From Flavobacterium sp. Leaf82 (GTDB taxonomy: Bacteria; Bacteroidota; Bacteroidia; Flavobacteriales; Flavobacteriaceae): a stretch of 64,000 nucleotides of DNA. Position numbers and translations under genes: made by a program. The stretch spans positions 746,691 through 810,690 of the forward strand of contig NZ_LMMA01000001.1 of the NCBI RefSeq assembly GCF_001422725.1, read 5' to 3'. Below the pieces are notes generated by a model, which searched no databases, was not told the DNA's origin, and saw only the letters and a list, made by a program, of their open reading frames with translations. Shown piece after piece: positions 27,012 to 37,300 of the stretch. Numbering within the stretch: position 1 is the first letter of the stretch; every line of letters begins with the position of its first letter.

Positions 27012-27263
27012 GTCCCTACGGGACAAATGCTTACGGTCAATTTTTTTATCTACCAATATTTAATTTCTACGAAATACTCCGTTAGGAGTTTAATATCGGT
27101 AGAACCCCAAATTACCGCAATAAAAATATCCCGTAGGGATTATACAAATACAAATAACTCACACAATCTTGTCTTTTCTCGTTCTTCATAAAAGACAAAA
27201 AATCCCAGCGGGATGATATATTTATAGAAAATAAATAATTTGCGTAATTAAGCCCCATCGGGG
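27012..27263. repeat. Series of five short CCC-NNN-GGG-type palindromes
   Basis: Five short stem-loops in 250 bp: GTCCC-TAC-GGGAC (27012-27024), ACTCC-GTTA-GGAGT (27076-27089), ATCCC-GTA-GGGAT (27128-27140), ATCCC-AGC-GGGAT (27202-27214) and CCCC-ATC-GGGG (27253-27263). Stems share a C-run/G-run pattern with three- or four-base loops, resembling REP-like intergenic palindromes. There is no coding frame with support across this stretch. Confidence 0.75.
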
Positions 27264-27301
27264 TGGAATGGTAATATTTCCTTCATTTTATATATTTTCA
27301 A

Positions 27302-27544
27302 CTGGACTAAAGTCCAGCTCTACAATATAATTTGTTCCTCTGGAACTTATATAGAGCTGATTTATGTTTTATTTATAAAAACTATAAAGAGCCATCGGCT
27401 CGATTAATTTTTTAGACTGGACTAAAGTCCAGCTCTACAATATAATTTGTTCCTCTGGAACTTATATAAAATGCATGTTTTATTTATAAAAACCATAAAG
27501 AGCCATCGGCTCGATTAATTTTGTAGAGCTGGACTTTAGTCCAG
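27302..27544. repeat. Tandem composite palindromic repeat with inverted end copy
   Basis: Two direct units of about 115 bp start at 27302 and 27417. Each has CTGGACTAAAGTCCAG, then CTCTACAATATAATTT, then GTTCC-TCT-GGAAC (27334-27346 and 27449-27461) and GAGCC-ATC-GGCTC (27389-27401 and 27500-27512). An inverted CTGGACTTTAGTCCAG at 27529-27544 closes the block. The first module matches the arms at 26222 and 26304, so the island holds five copies of this 16-bp palindrome. Confidence 0.88.
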
Positions 27545-27797
27545 TTTATAAAAACATATTGAAATTTTAATTTGGTTTGTGATATCAAAAATGCTGAAAT
27601 TTCATTCGTGAAAATCAAAAACCCTGCATTTTTCTCAAAAAAGTATTAAAATTCGTTCATTTTTTTAGTGTAAAATTCTTTTAAAACTGAATTTAGCTTA
27701 TTATGTTTAAAATGAATTAGTTAAGTTTTAAAAAATCGATTTCGTTGTTGTGTGTGTTCATTTTTTTCTAACTTTATAGATCTAAAATTTTTCAGAT
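27545..27797 (+). other. Gene-free AT-rich stretch before CBS-domain gene
   Basis: About 250 bp after the palindromic block with no coding frame, hairpin or consensus promoter that I can support. It presumably contains the promoter of the CBS-domain gene at 27798. Confidence 0.4.
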
Positions 27798-28223
27798 ATG
27801 ACTGTAAATCAAATACTAAACACAAAAGGAAAAAATGTTTATTCTGTTCTTTCAACAACAACGGTTTATGAAGCCTTGAAAGTGATGGGGGAGAAAAACA
27901 TAGGTGCTATTCTGGTTATCGATAACACCGATTTAAAAGGAATATTGTCTGAAAGGGATTATGCCCGAAAAATTGTTTTAAAAGACAAATCTTCAAAAGA
28001 GACATTTGTTCATGAAATTATGGAAAGCAATATTTTTTCGGTAAAACTTTCTAACAATATCGAAGATTGTATGGAACTTATGAGTACCAAAAGAATCAGA
28101 CATTTACCAGTTCTGGAGGACGGAATCGTAGTAGGAATAATTTCTATAAGCGATGTTGTAAAAGCAATTATAGAAATTCAGAAAGACACAATAAATCACT
28201 TAAACTCTTATATTTCTCAGTAA
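27798..28223 (+). CDS. Tandem CBS-domain protein
   Basis: Cytoplasmic protein of 141 residues made of two CBS motifs forming one Bateman module (about residues 5-60 and 72-130), with TVYEALKVMGEKNIGAILVI, LKGILSERDYARKIV and RIRHLPVLEDGIVVGIISISDVV. Such stand-alone proteins usually bind adenine nucleotides and sense energy state; the target is unknown. It is a single-gene unit between the palindrome island and a terminator just downstream. Confidence 0.92.
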   Translation: MTVNQILNTKGKNVYSVLSTTTVYEALKVMGEKNIGAILVIDNTDLKGILSERDYARKIVLKDKSSKETFVHEIMESNIFSVKLSNNIEDCMELMSTKRIRHLPVLEDGIVVGIISISDVVKAIIEIQKDTINHLNSYISQ

Positions 28224-28245
28224 AAGAAATTTAAAAAATAAGCTT

Positions 28246-28282
28246 AAAAAAATAGTCCAAATAACAACGGACTATTTTTTTT
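28246..28282 (+). terminator. Intrinsic terminator after CBS-domain gene
   Basis: Stem AAAAAAATAGTCC pairing with GGACTATTTTTTT around a ten-base loop, followed directly by T residues. It begins 22 bp after the stop codon. Confidence 0.88.
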
Positions 28283-28349
28283 GGTTTTCGAAAATTGTTA
28301 TTTTAGGAAAAGAAAACTATAAAAATACGCCAATTTAAACCAAGACTTA

Positions 28350-28357
28350 TATCTTTG
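28350..28357 (+). promoter_or_regulatory. -7 promoter box of maeB
   Basis: TATCTTTG fits TAnnTTTG, 25 bp upstream of the maeB ATG. No clear -33 box at the usual distance. Confidence 0.5.
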
Positions 28358-28382
28358 TAAGCTAGAATAAAAGCTAAAATAA

Positions 28383-30674
28383 ATGAACAAAGAGAGTAAA
28401 AGAAGAGAAGCGTTACTGTACCATTCAGAACCAACTCCAGGAAAAATTCAGGTAGTTCCAACAAAAAAATACGCAACCCAAAGAGACTTGTCTTTGGCTT
28501 ATTCGCCAGGTGTTGCAGAGCCATGTTTAGAAATTGCAGCAAACGTTGAGGACGTTTACAAATATACAGCAAAAGGAAATTTAGTTGCCGTAATCTCAAA
28601 CGGTACAGCTGTTTTAGGACTTGGGGACATTGGTCCGGAAGCTTCTAAACCAGTAATGGAAGGTAAAGGTTTATTGTTTAAAATATTCTCTGATATTGAT
28701 GTTTTTGACATTGAAATTGGAACGAAGGATATTGAAGAATTTATTCAAACCGTAAAAAATATTGCTCCAACTTTTGGAGGAATTAATCTTGAGGATATTA
28801 AAGCACCGGAATCTTTCGAGATAGAAAGAAGACTGGTAGAAGAATTAGATATTCCTGTAATGCACGATGATCAGCATGGTACAGCAATTATTTCTTCGGC
28901 GGCATTAATTAATGCTTTAGAATTAGCAGGAAAAAAAGCAGAAGATGTAAAAGTAGTAGTTTCCGGTGCAGGTTCTGCAGCGATAGCTTGTACAGATTTA
29001 TATGTTTTATTAGGTGTTAAAGTAGAGAATATTTTAATGTTTAATAGTAAAGGACTTTTAACAAAAGATAATCCTGCATTATCAGAACTGCAATTAAAAT
29101 ATGCTTTAGATGGTGCTAAAATTGATTTAGCCGAAGCTGTAAAAGGTGCAGACGTTTTTATTGGTCTGTCTTCAGGAGGTATTTTGTCTGCAGAAATGTT
29201 ATTGACAATGAAAGAAAATCCGATTGTATTTGCAATGGCAAATCCAAATCCGGAAATCGATTATAATTTAGCTACAGAAACTCGTAAAGATGTTATTATG
29301 GCTACAGGACGTTCAGACTTTCCTAATCAGGTAAATAACGTTCTTGGTTTTCCGTATATTTTTAGAGGAGCATTAGACGTGCGAGCTACAAAAATTAACG
29401 AAGCAATGAAAATGGCCGCTGTAAAAGCATTGGCTATTTTAGCAAAAGAACCGGTTCCGGAACAAGTTAACGTAGCTTACGGAGCAATGAAACTGGGCTT
29501 TGGTCAGGAATATATTATTCCTAAACCATTTGATCCACGTTTGATTACCGTTGTAGCACCTGCAGTTGCAAGAGCAGCAATGGAATCAGGAGTAGCAAAA
29601 AATCCTATTACAGACTGGGCTGCTTATGAAGATGCGCTTCGTGAACGTATGGGTAACGATAATAAAATGGTGCGTTTGATTACAAATCGTGCTAAAATGG
29701 ATCCTAAGCGAATTGTTTTTGCAGAAGCAGATCAATTAAATGTATTAAAAGCAGCACAAATTGTTCATGAGGACGGAATTGGGCTTCCGATATTATTAGG
29801 AAACAAAGAAGTGATTTTAGAATTAAAAGCCGAGTTAGGTTTTGATGCTGAACTTGAAATCATAGATCCTAAAACAAATGATGAAGAAGCAAGACGTAAT
29901 AAATTTGCAACTTCATATTGGGAAACAAGAGAACGCAGAGGTGTTTCGTTACTTGACGCTCAAAAGTTCATGCGCGAAAGAAACTATTTTGCTGCCATGA
30001 TGGTAAACGAAGGCGAAGCAGATGCATTAGTAACAGGTCATACAAGAAGTTATCCTACGGTTGTAAAACCAATGTTACAATTAATTGATAAAGCGCAAGG
30101 AGCTTCACTGGTTGCAACAGCAAACATGATGATGACTTCAAGAGGACCAATGTTCTTGTCTGACACTGCGATTAATATTAATCCATCAGCCGAAGATTTA
30201 GTTAATATTGCAATTATGACTGCAAAAACAGCAAAAATGTTTGGTGTTGAGCCAGTTATTGCAATGGTTTCATTTTCTAACTTTGGTTCATCTACAAGTC
30301 CTGGAGCGGCAAAAGTTAGAGAAGCAGTAGCATATTTGCATAAAAATCATCCGGAATTGATCGTTGATGGAGAAATTCAGGCAGATTTTGCTTTAAATCA
30401 GGAAATGCTTGCAGAGAAATTTCCTTTTTCTAAATTAGCAGGTAAAAAAGTAAACACATTGATTTTCCCTAACTTAGAGTCAGCCAATATTACTTATAAA
30501 TTGCTAAAAGAGTTATATAAAGTAAACTCTATTGGACCAATTATGATGGGAATGGGTAAACCGGTTCACATTTTTCAATTAGGTGCAAGTGTAGAAGAAA
30601 TGGTAAATATGGCAGCCATCGCAGTCATTGATGCTCAGGAGAAAGAAAATAAAAAAAATAAACTAGCTAAATAG
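28383..30674 (+). CDS. maeB: NADP-dependent malic enzyme with phosphotransacetylase-like domain
   Basis: Oxidative decarboxylation of malate to pyruvate, linking the TCA cycle to pyruvate and NADPH supply. The 763-residue protein is the usual MaeB size. The N-terminal malic domain has [13 protein letters not shown] and [18 protein letters not shown]; the dinucleotide fold has [16 protein letters not shown]. From about residue 430 a phosphate acetyl/butyryl-transferase-like domain follows; in MaeB enzymes this domain is regulatory (acetyl-CoA binding) and not catalytic. It has its own promoter box. Confidence 0.96.
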   Translation: MNKESKRREALLYHSEPTPGKIQVVPTKKYATQRDLSLAYSPGVAEPCLEIAANVEDVYKYTAKGNLVAVISNGTAVLGLGDIGPEASKPVMEGKGLLFKIFSDIDVFDIEIGTKDIEEFIQTVKNIAPTFGGINLEDIKAPESFEIERRLVEELDIPVMHDDQHGTAIISSAALINALELAGKKAEDVKVVVSGAGSAAIACTDLYVLLGVKVENILMFNSKGLLTKDNPALSELQLKYALDGAKIDLAEAVKGADVFIGLSSGGILSAEMLLTMKENPIVFAMANPNPEIDYNLATETRKDVIMATGRSDFPNQVNNVLGFPYIFRGALDVRATKINEAMKMAAVKALAILAKEPVPEQVNVAYGAMKLGFGQEYIIPKPFDPRLITVVAPAVARAAMESGVAKNPITDWAAYEDALRERMGNDNKMVRLITNRAKMDPKRIVFAEADQLNVLKAAQIVHEDGIGLPILLGNKEVILELKAELGFDAELEIIDPKTNDEEARRNKFATSYWETRERRGVSLLDAQKFMRERNYFAAMMVNEGEADALVTGHTRSYPTVVKPMLQLIDKAQGASLVATANMMMTSRGPMFLSDTAININPSAEDLVNIAIMTAKTAKMFGVEPVIAMVSFSNFGSSTSPGAAKVREAVAYLHKNHPELIVDGEIQADFALNQEMLAEKFPFSKLAGKKVNTLIFPNLESANITYKLLKELYKVNSIGPIMMGMGKPVHIFQLGASVEEMVNMAAIAVIDAQEKENKKNKLAK

Positions 30675-30699
30675 TACAAATAATAAGGATCGAATAATA

Positions 30700-30733
30700 T
30701 TGTCGTATTTTTATTGCATTTTTGTTATATTTG
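30700..30733 (+). promoter_or_regulatory. Candidate promoter of ruvA-sprA
   Basis: TTG at 30700-30702 and TATATTTG at 30726-30733 (TAnnTTTG) with a 23-bp spacer, at the long end of the accepted range. The -7 box overlaps a TTG codon (30722) that could be mistaken for the ruvA start, supporting ATG 30752 instead. Confidence 0.45.
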
Positions 30734-30751
30734 ACCCTTAATAAATTAACT

Positions 30752-31333
30752 ATGATAGCACATTTGCAGGGTAAATTAGTAGAGAAAAATCCTACAGACG
30801 TCATTATTGACTGTGGAGGAGTTGGTTATCAGGTAAATATCTCTTTACACACCTTTTCGTTAATCCCCAATGCTGAAAATATAAAACTGTATACGCATCT
30901 TCAAATAAAAGAAGATGCGCATACTTTATTTGGTTTTGTCGAAAAATCAGAGCGTGAAATATTCAGAATGTTATTGTCTGTTTCCGGAATTGGAGCAAAC
31001 ATTGCCAGAACAATGTTATCATCAATAGAGCCAAGGCAAATTATCAACGCAATTGCATCCGGAGATGTAGGCGTTATTCAATCAATTAAAGGGATTGGAA
31101 ACAAAACCGCACAGCGAGTTATCCTTGATTTGAAAGAAAAAGTGTTAAAGTTGTACGATTTGGACGAAGTTTCTGTTGTGCAAAACAATACAAACCGAGA
31201 TGAAGCGTTATCTGCTTTGGAAGTTTTAGGTTTCATCAGAAAAACTTCAGAAAAAGTAGTAGAGAAAATCGTAAAAGAAGATCCGGAAGCTACAGTCGAA
31301 ACAATCATTAAGAAAGCGTTAAAAAGCCTATAA
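30752..31333 (+). CDS. ruvA: Holliday junction DNA-binding protein RuvA
   Basis: Tetrameric junction-binding partner of RuvB, 193 residues from the ATG at 30752. The N-terminal OB fold starts MIAHLQGKLVEKNP; helix-hairpin-helix motifs follow (LLSVSGIGANIARTML and SIKGIGNKTAQRVILDLKEK). The C-terminal domain III that contacts RuvB is about residues 145-193 (EALSALEVLGF). A longer frame from TTG 30722 overlaps the promoter box and is rejected. sprA begins 25 bp downstream and may be cotranscribed. Confidence 0.96.
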   Translation: MIAHLQGKLVEKNPTDVIIDCGGVGYQVNISLHTFSLIPNAENIKLYTHLQIKEDAHTLFGFVEKSEREIFRMLLSVSGIGANIARTMLSSIEPRQIINAIASGDVGVIQSIKGIGNKTAQRVILDLKEKVLKLYDLDEVSVVQNNTNRDEALSALEVLGFIRKTSEKVVEKIVKEDPEATVETIIKKALKSL

Positions 31334-31358
31334 ACTCAATTTTTTATAACGAATTGGT

Positions 31359-34300
31359 ATGCGTAAAATTTGTATTTTTTTACTGTTTTTGTTTTGCGGT
31401 AATGTTTTGCGTTCGCAAGTTAATCCAACGGTTAAAGATACAACGAAAACTCAATTCTCTGTAGGGAAAGTTGAACTGCAAGATCCACCAAGTGTACTAT
31501 CTGCCTATAGATATGATCCAATTACGGATCGATATATCTATACAAACTCTGTTGATGGATTTTCTATCAATTACCCTATTATACTAACGCCAAAAGAGTA
31601 CGAAGACTTAGTTTTGAAAGAATCCAGAAGGGATTATTTCAGAAAAAAATCAGATGCAATCGATGGTAAAAAAGTAGGTAGTGAAGCGGCAAAAAAAGAC
31701 TTATTACCCCGATATTATATTAATTCAAGCCTTTTTGAAAGTATTTTTGGAAGCAATACAATTGATGTAAAGCCCACAGGATCAGTAGAGATGGACTTGG
31801 GTGTTCGATACACGAAACAAGACAACCCCTCATTTTCACCAAGAAACAGATCAAGCCTTACTTTTGATTTTGATCAGCGAATTAGTATGAGTTTAATGGG
31901 TAAAGTAGGAACAAGGTTAGAGGTTAATGCTAACTATGATACTCAATCTACATTTGCCTTCCAGAACTTATTTAAACTAGCTTATACACCATCTGAGGAT
32001 GATATTGTCCAGAAAGTTGAGGTTGGTAATGTTAGCATGCCATTAAATAGTACCCTTATTCGTGGTGCGCAAAGTTTGTTTGGGGTTAAAACCCAGTTGC
32101 AATTTGGTAAGACAACTGTGACCGGAGTTTTCTCAGAACAAAAGTCACAAACAAAGAGTATAGTTGCAGAAGGTGGCGGAACAGTTCAAAACTTTGATTT
32201 GTATGCGCTGGACTATGATAATGACAGACACTTTTTCTTATCTCAGTACTTTAGAAACAAATACGATGCTTCTTTAAAAAATTATCCATTTATTGATAGC
32301 CGTGTTCAGATAACACGATTAGAAGTTTGGGTAACCAACAAACAAAACAGAGTAAGTACAAGCAATAACAATTTACGTAATATTATTGCACTTCAGGATT
32401 TAGGTGAAGGTCAGGTTACAGGTGTTCCTGATAATCAGGTTGTAGTTATAAGTTCTTCGACAGGCTTTTTTAATAATCCTGTAGATACCCCAACAGATAA
32501 TAATAACAATAAATACGATCCTGCAACAATTGGTCAGGCAGGAGCCTATTTAAATTCGAATATTAGAGAAATCGTAACGGCAAAGTCCGGATTCAATAAT
32601 GCGAATACCAGCGAAGGAACAGATTACTCTGTACTTGAAAATGCAAGAAAATTAACTTCAACAGAATATACTTTTAATACACAATTAGGATACATCTCTT
32701 TGCAGCAGCGTTTAGCAAATGATGAGATTCTGGCAGTAGCTTTTGAATATACTGTAGGAGGAAAAGTCTATCAGGTTGGAGAATTTGGTAGTGATGGAGT
32801 TGATGCAACTGTAGTTACTGGAAACAACAATGCAGATCAGGCTATTATTACACAAAGTTTAGTGTTGAAAATGCTAAAGAGTAATTTAACAAACGTTAAG
32901 AATCCGGTTTGGAACCTGATGATGAAAAACGTTTATCAAATTCCTCAGGCATATCAAATTAAACAAGACGATTTTAGGTTAAATATACTTTATACAGATC
33001 CTTCACCAATAAATTATATTTCGCCAGTTTCAGGAACTACTTTTCCTGCAAACCCAACAGCTGATAATAAGGTAGATCAAACCCCATTATTGAATGTCTT
33101 TAATCTGGACCGATTAAATTATAATAACGATCCGCAAACTGGAGGAGACGGTTTCTTTGATTATATTCCTGGAGTAACAGTAGACGTTCAAAACGGACGA
33201 ATTATTTTTACAACTAAGGAACCATTTGGAGAACTTTTATTTAGAAAATTACAAAATACAGGTTCAGGCGAAAATTATGATGATCCAAATTCATATAATG
33301 CCAATCAACAAAAATATGTGTTTAGAAACATGTATAAAAACACACAATCCGGAGCTTTGCAGGATAGTGATAAAAATAAATTCTTATTAAGAGGAAAATA
33401 TAAGTCATCAGGAAGTAACGGTATTCCTATTGGAGCATTCAACGTTCCGCAAGGCTCTGTTGTCGTTATGGCAGCCGGACGAAAATTAGTAGAAGGTATC
33501 GATTATAGTGTAGATTATCAACTGGGAAGAGTTCAGATTTTAGATCCTTCACTTCAGGCATCAAACACACCAATTGAAGTTTCATTAGAAAATAATTCCA
33601 TTTTTGGGCAACAAACCAGAAGATTCATGGGATTCAATATTGAACACAAAATTTCGGATAATTTTGTTATTGGAGGTACTTTTTTAAAAATGACAGAGAA
33701 ACCATTTACTCAAAAATCAAGTTATGGTCAGGAATCTGTAAACAATACCATTTTTGGATTTAATGGAAACTATTCAACCGAAGTTCCTTTCTTTACCAGA
33801 TTAGTAAATAAATTACCAAATATTGATACAGATGTTCCTTCGAATCTTTCTATTCGTGGTGAAGTTGCTTTTTTAAGACCTGACGCTCCAAAAGCAAGTG
33901 ATTTTGAAGGTGAAGCAACTATATATGTTGATGATTTTGAAGGTTCTCAATCAACAATTGATATGCGCTCAGCTTATGCATGGAGCCTAGCATCAACTCC
34001 TTTTGTAAATTCTATAAATGATAATACATTTAATGCAAATTCAAGCACATTAGAATACGGATTTAAACGTGCAAAATTAGCATGGTATACAATCGATCCT
34101 GTTTTTTATGCTTCAAAACCATCAGGTATTTCAAATGATGATTTATCATTAAATACAACAAGACGAGTTTACAGTAAAGAATTATATCCAAATACAGATA
34201 TTGCGCAAGGACAGATTCAGGTAATTAATACACTTGATTTAAGTTATTATCCTTCTGACAGAGGACCGTATAACAACAACCCGAATTTTGGTACAAACCC

Positions 34301-37300
34301 TGCCAATTCCAATTTTGGAGGTATTATGCGTGCTTTAAATTCGACCAACTTTGAGCAGGGAAATGTTGAATATATTCAGTTTTGGGTAATGGATCCTTAT
34401 GTAGGAAACGCAGAAGCGCCAACAAGTAATACCGGAAAAATATATTTTAACTTAGGAGAGATTTCTGAAGACGTATTAAAAGACGGAAGAAAACAATACG
34501 AAAACGGATTAGGGCCAGGGCAGATAATGGTAAATCCACAACCACTTTGGGGAGATGTTCCTGCGTCGCAATCTTTGATTTATGCCTTTGATACAAATGC
34601 TGAAAATCGTAAAAATCAAGACGTTGGTTTAGATGGTTTGCCGGATTCACGAGAAGGTTCAGTTTATACAAATTATGCAGGAGAAGCTGACCCTGCAGCA
34701 GATAATTATATCTATTATTTAAACACAGATGGGGGAGTTCTTGAGCGTTATAAAAATTATAACGGAGTCGAAGGAAACTCTGCAGTTAGTGTAGACGATC
34801 CTAATCGTGGTTCAACAACTTTACCGGATGTTGAAGATATCAATAGAGATAATACCATGAATACAATCAATGCTTATTATGAATATAGTATTGATGTAAG
34901 ACCCGGAATGCAGGTTGGACAAAATTACATTACAGATATCCGTGAAGTAAGCAGCGTCGAATTACCAAACGGATCAACTACAACTGCAAGATGGATTCAG
35001 TTTAAAATTCCGGTTTCTCAACCACAAAATACAATTGGTAACATTACAGACTTTAGATCTATTCGTTTCATGCGTATGTTTATGACCGGTTTTAGCAACC
35101 AGATGACAGTTCGTTTTGGGGCATTAGATTTAGTAAGAGGCGAATGGAGAAGATATACAGGAACACTTGACGGTAATGATACAAACCCGGATGATGACGG
35201 AACTGAATTTGATGTTGCGGCAGTTAATATTCAGGAAAACGGAACAAAATGTCCTGTAAATTATGTTGTACCTCCCGGAGTACAAAGAGAGCAATTGTAC
35301 AATAACAATACAATTATTAATCAAAACGAACAGGCACTTGCATTACGTGTTGGAGGTGCAGGTTTACAATATCAGGATTCAAGAGCAGTATTTAAAAACG
35401 TAAGTGTTGATATGCGTCAGTACAAAAAACTTAAAATGTTTTTGCACGCAGAATCTTTGCCTAACGAAAGTACTTTACTGGATGATGAAATGATTGGATT
35501 TATTCGTTTTGGAAATGACTTTACCCAAAACTTCTATCAAGTCGAAATCCCATTAAAAGTAACCAGAACAGGTGGTACTTGTACAATAAGCCCGGATCAG
35601 GTTTGGATGGAAGATAATAATATAGATCTGGCACTGGAGTTATTGACCAAAATGAAAATTAAGGCCATGAGTATTGATATCAACTCTAACAAGCGTGATA
35701 TTAACGGAATTTATTATCCGGATGATGACTTAAGTACAGGTGGTGATGGTGATGGTAAACTGAGATTAGGTATAAAAGGAAACCCTAACTTTGGTTTGGT
35801 TCGAAATTTAATGGTCGGATTAAAAAGCAGGGCAGATCATAAAGATATAAAAGGAGAGGTTTGGTTTAATGAACTTCGTTTAGCTGATTTAGAAAACAAA
35901 GGCGGTATGGCTGCAATATTAAATATTGATACCAATATGGCTGACTTTGCTACAGTATCTGCAACAGGTAAAAAGAGCACGATTGGTTTTGGATCTCTTG
36001 AACAAGGAGCAAACGAAAGAGATCGTGAGGATATTCAGCAATATAATATTGTTACAAATCTTAATTTAGGTAAATTATTGCCTCACAAATGGGGAATCAA
36101 TCTGCCTTTTAATTATGCTATTGGAGAAGAAGTAATTACACCGGAATATGATCCTTTTAATCAGGATATAAAATTAGACCAGTTAATAAGAGAAACTACA
36201 GATCCGGCAGAAAAAGAAAATATAAGAACTCGTGCTATCGATTATACAAAACGAAGAAGTATCAACTTCATCGGAGTCAGAAAAGATAGAGCACCGGAGC
36301 AAAAACCGCATATTTATGATGTCGAAAATTTAACATTATCACAATCATATAACCAGGTCGAACGTCATGATTATGAAGTAGCAGATTATGTAGATGAGCA
36401 ATCAAATACAGCGGTAAATTATGCTTATACTTTTCAGCCAAAAGAAGTAGTTCCTTTCAAGCAAACCAAATTCATGAAAAAAAGTGAGTATTGGAAATTG
36501 TTAAGTGATTTCAATTTTAATTATTTACCATCTAATATTTCATTTAATACCAATATTTTAAGACAAAGTAACCGTCAGCAATATAGAGAAGTAGAAGTTC
36601 AGGGAATTGGACTTGATCCTTTGTACAGACGAAATTTTGCCTTTAATTATCAATACGGATTTGGATATAATTTGACAAAATCATTAAAATTAAATTATAC
36701 AGCAGCTTCAAATAATATCGTAAGAAACTTTTTGAATGATGATAATACACCAAAAGAAGATTTTAATATTTGGGATGATTACTTAGATATAGGAACACCA
36801 AATCAACATGTACAGCAATTAGTGTTGAATTATGATATTCCAATCAATAAAATTCCGGTTTTTAGTTTTGTAAAAGCTTCTTATTCTTATACGGCTGATT
36901 ATAACTGGCAACGTTCCTCGACTGCATTTTCTGAATATATTGATCCGGACGGAAATCAATTTGATTTAGGAAATACGATTCAGAATGCGAATTCAAATAC
37001 ATTGACAACTACTTTTACGATGAATACATTGTATAAGTATTTAGGATTAACACCCGGATCAAAAACGGCAGCAAAACCTAAAGCGTCAGCACCGCCAAAA
37101 CCGGGAGAGAAAATTGTAAATACGGCAAAACCGGTTACAAGCAGCAATCCGTTTTATGATGGTATGATAGGTATTTTGACTAGTGTAAAAAATATTCAGG
37201 TTAACTATACTAAAAATAGCGGAACCGTTTTACCGGGATATACACCGGGAGTTGGATTCTTAGGATCGTCAAGACCTACTTTAGGATTTATTTTTGGAAG

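Noticed and set aside
26997..27550. Possible CRISPR array
   Set aside because: Repeats are palindromic modules of different sequence, with uneven spacing and no unique spacers of constant length; no cas genes are present.
30722..30751. TTG start for ruvA
   Set aside because: It overlaps the -7 promoter box, and ATG 30752 gives the canonical RuvA N-terminus MIAHLQGK.
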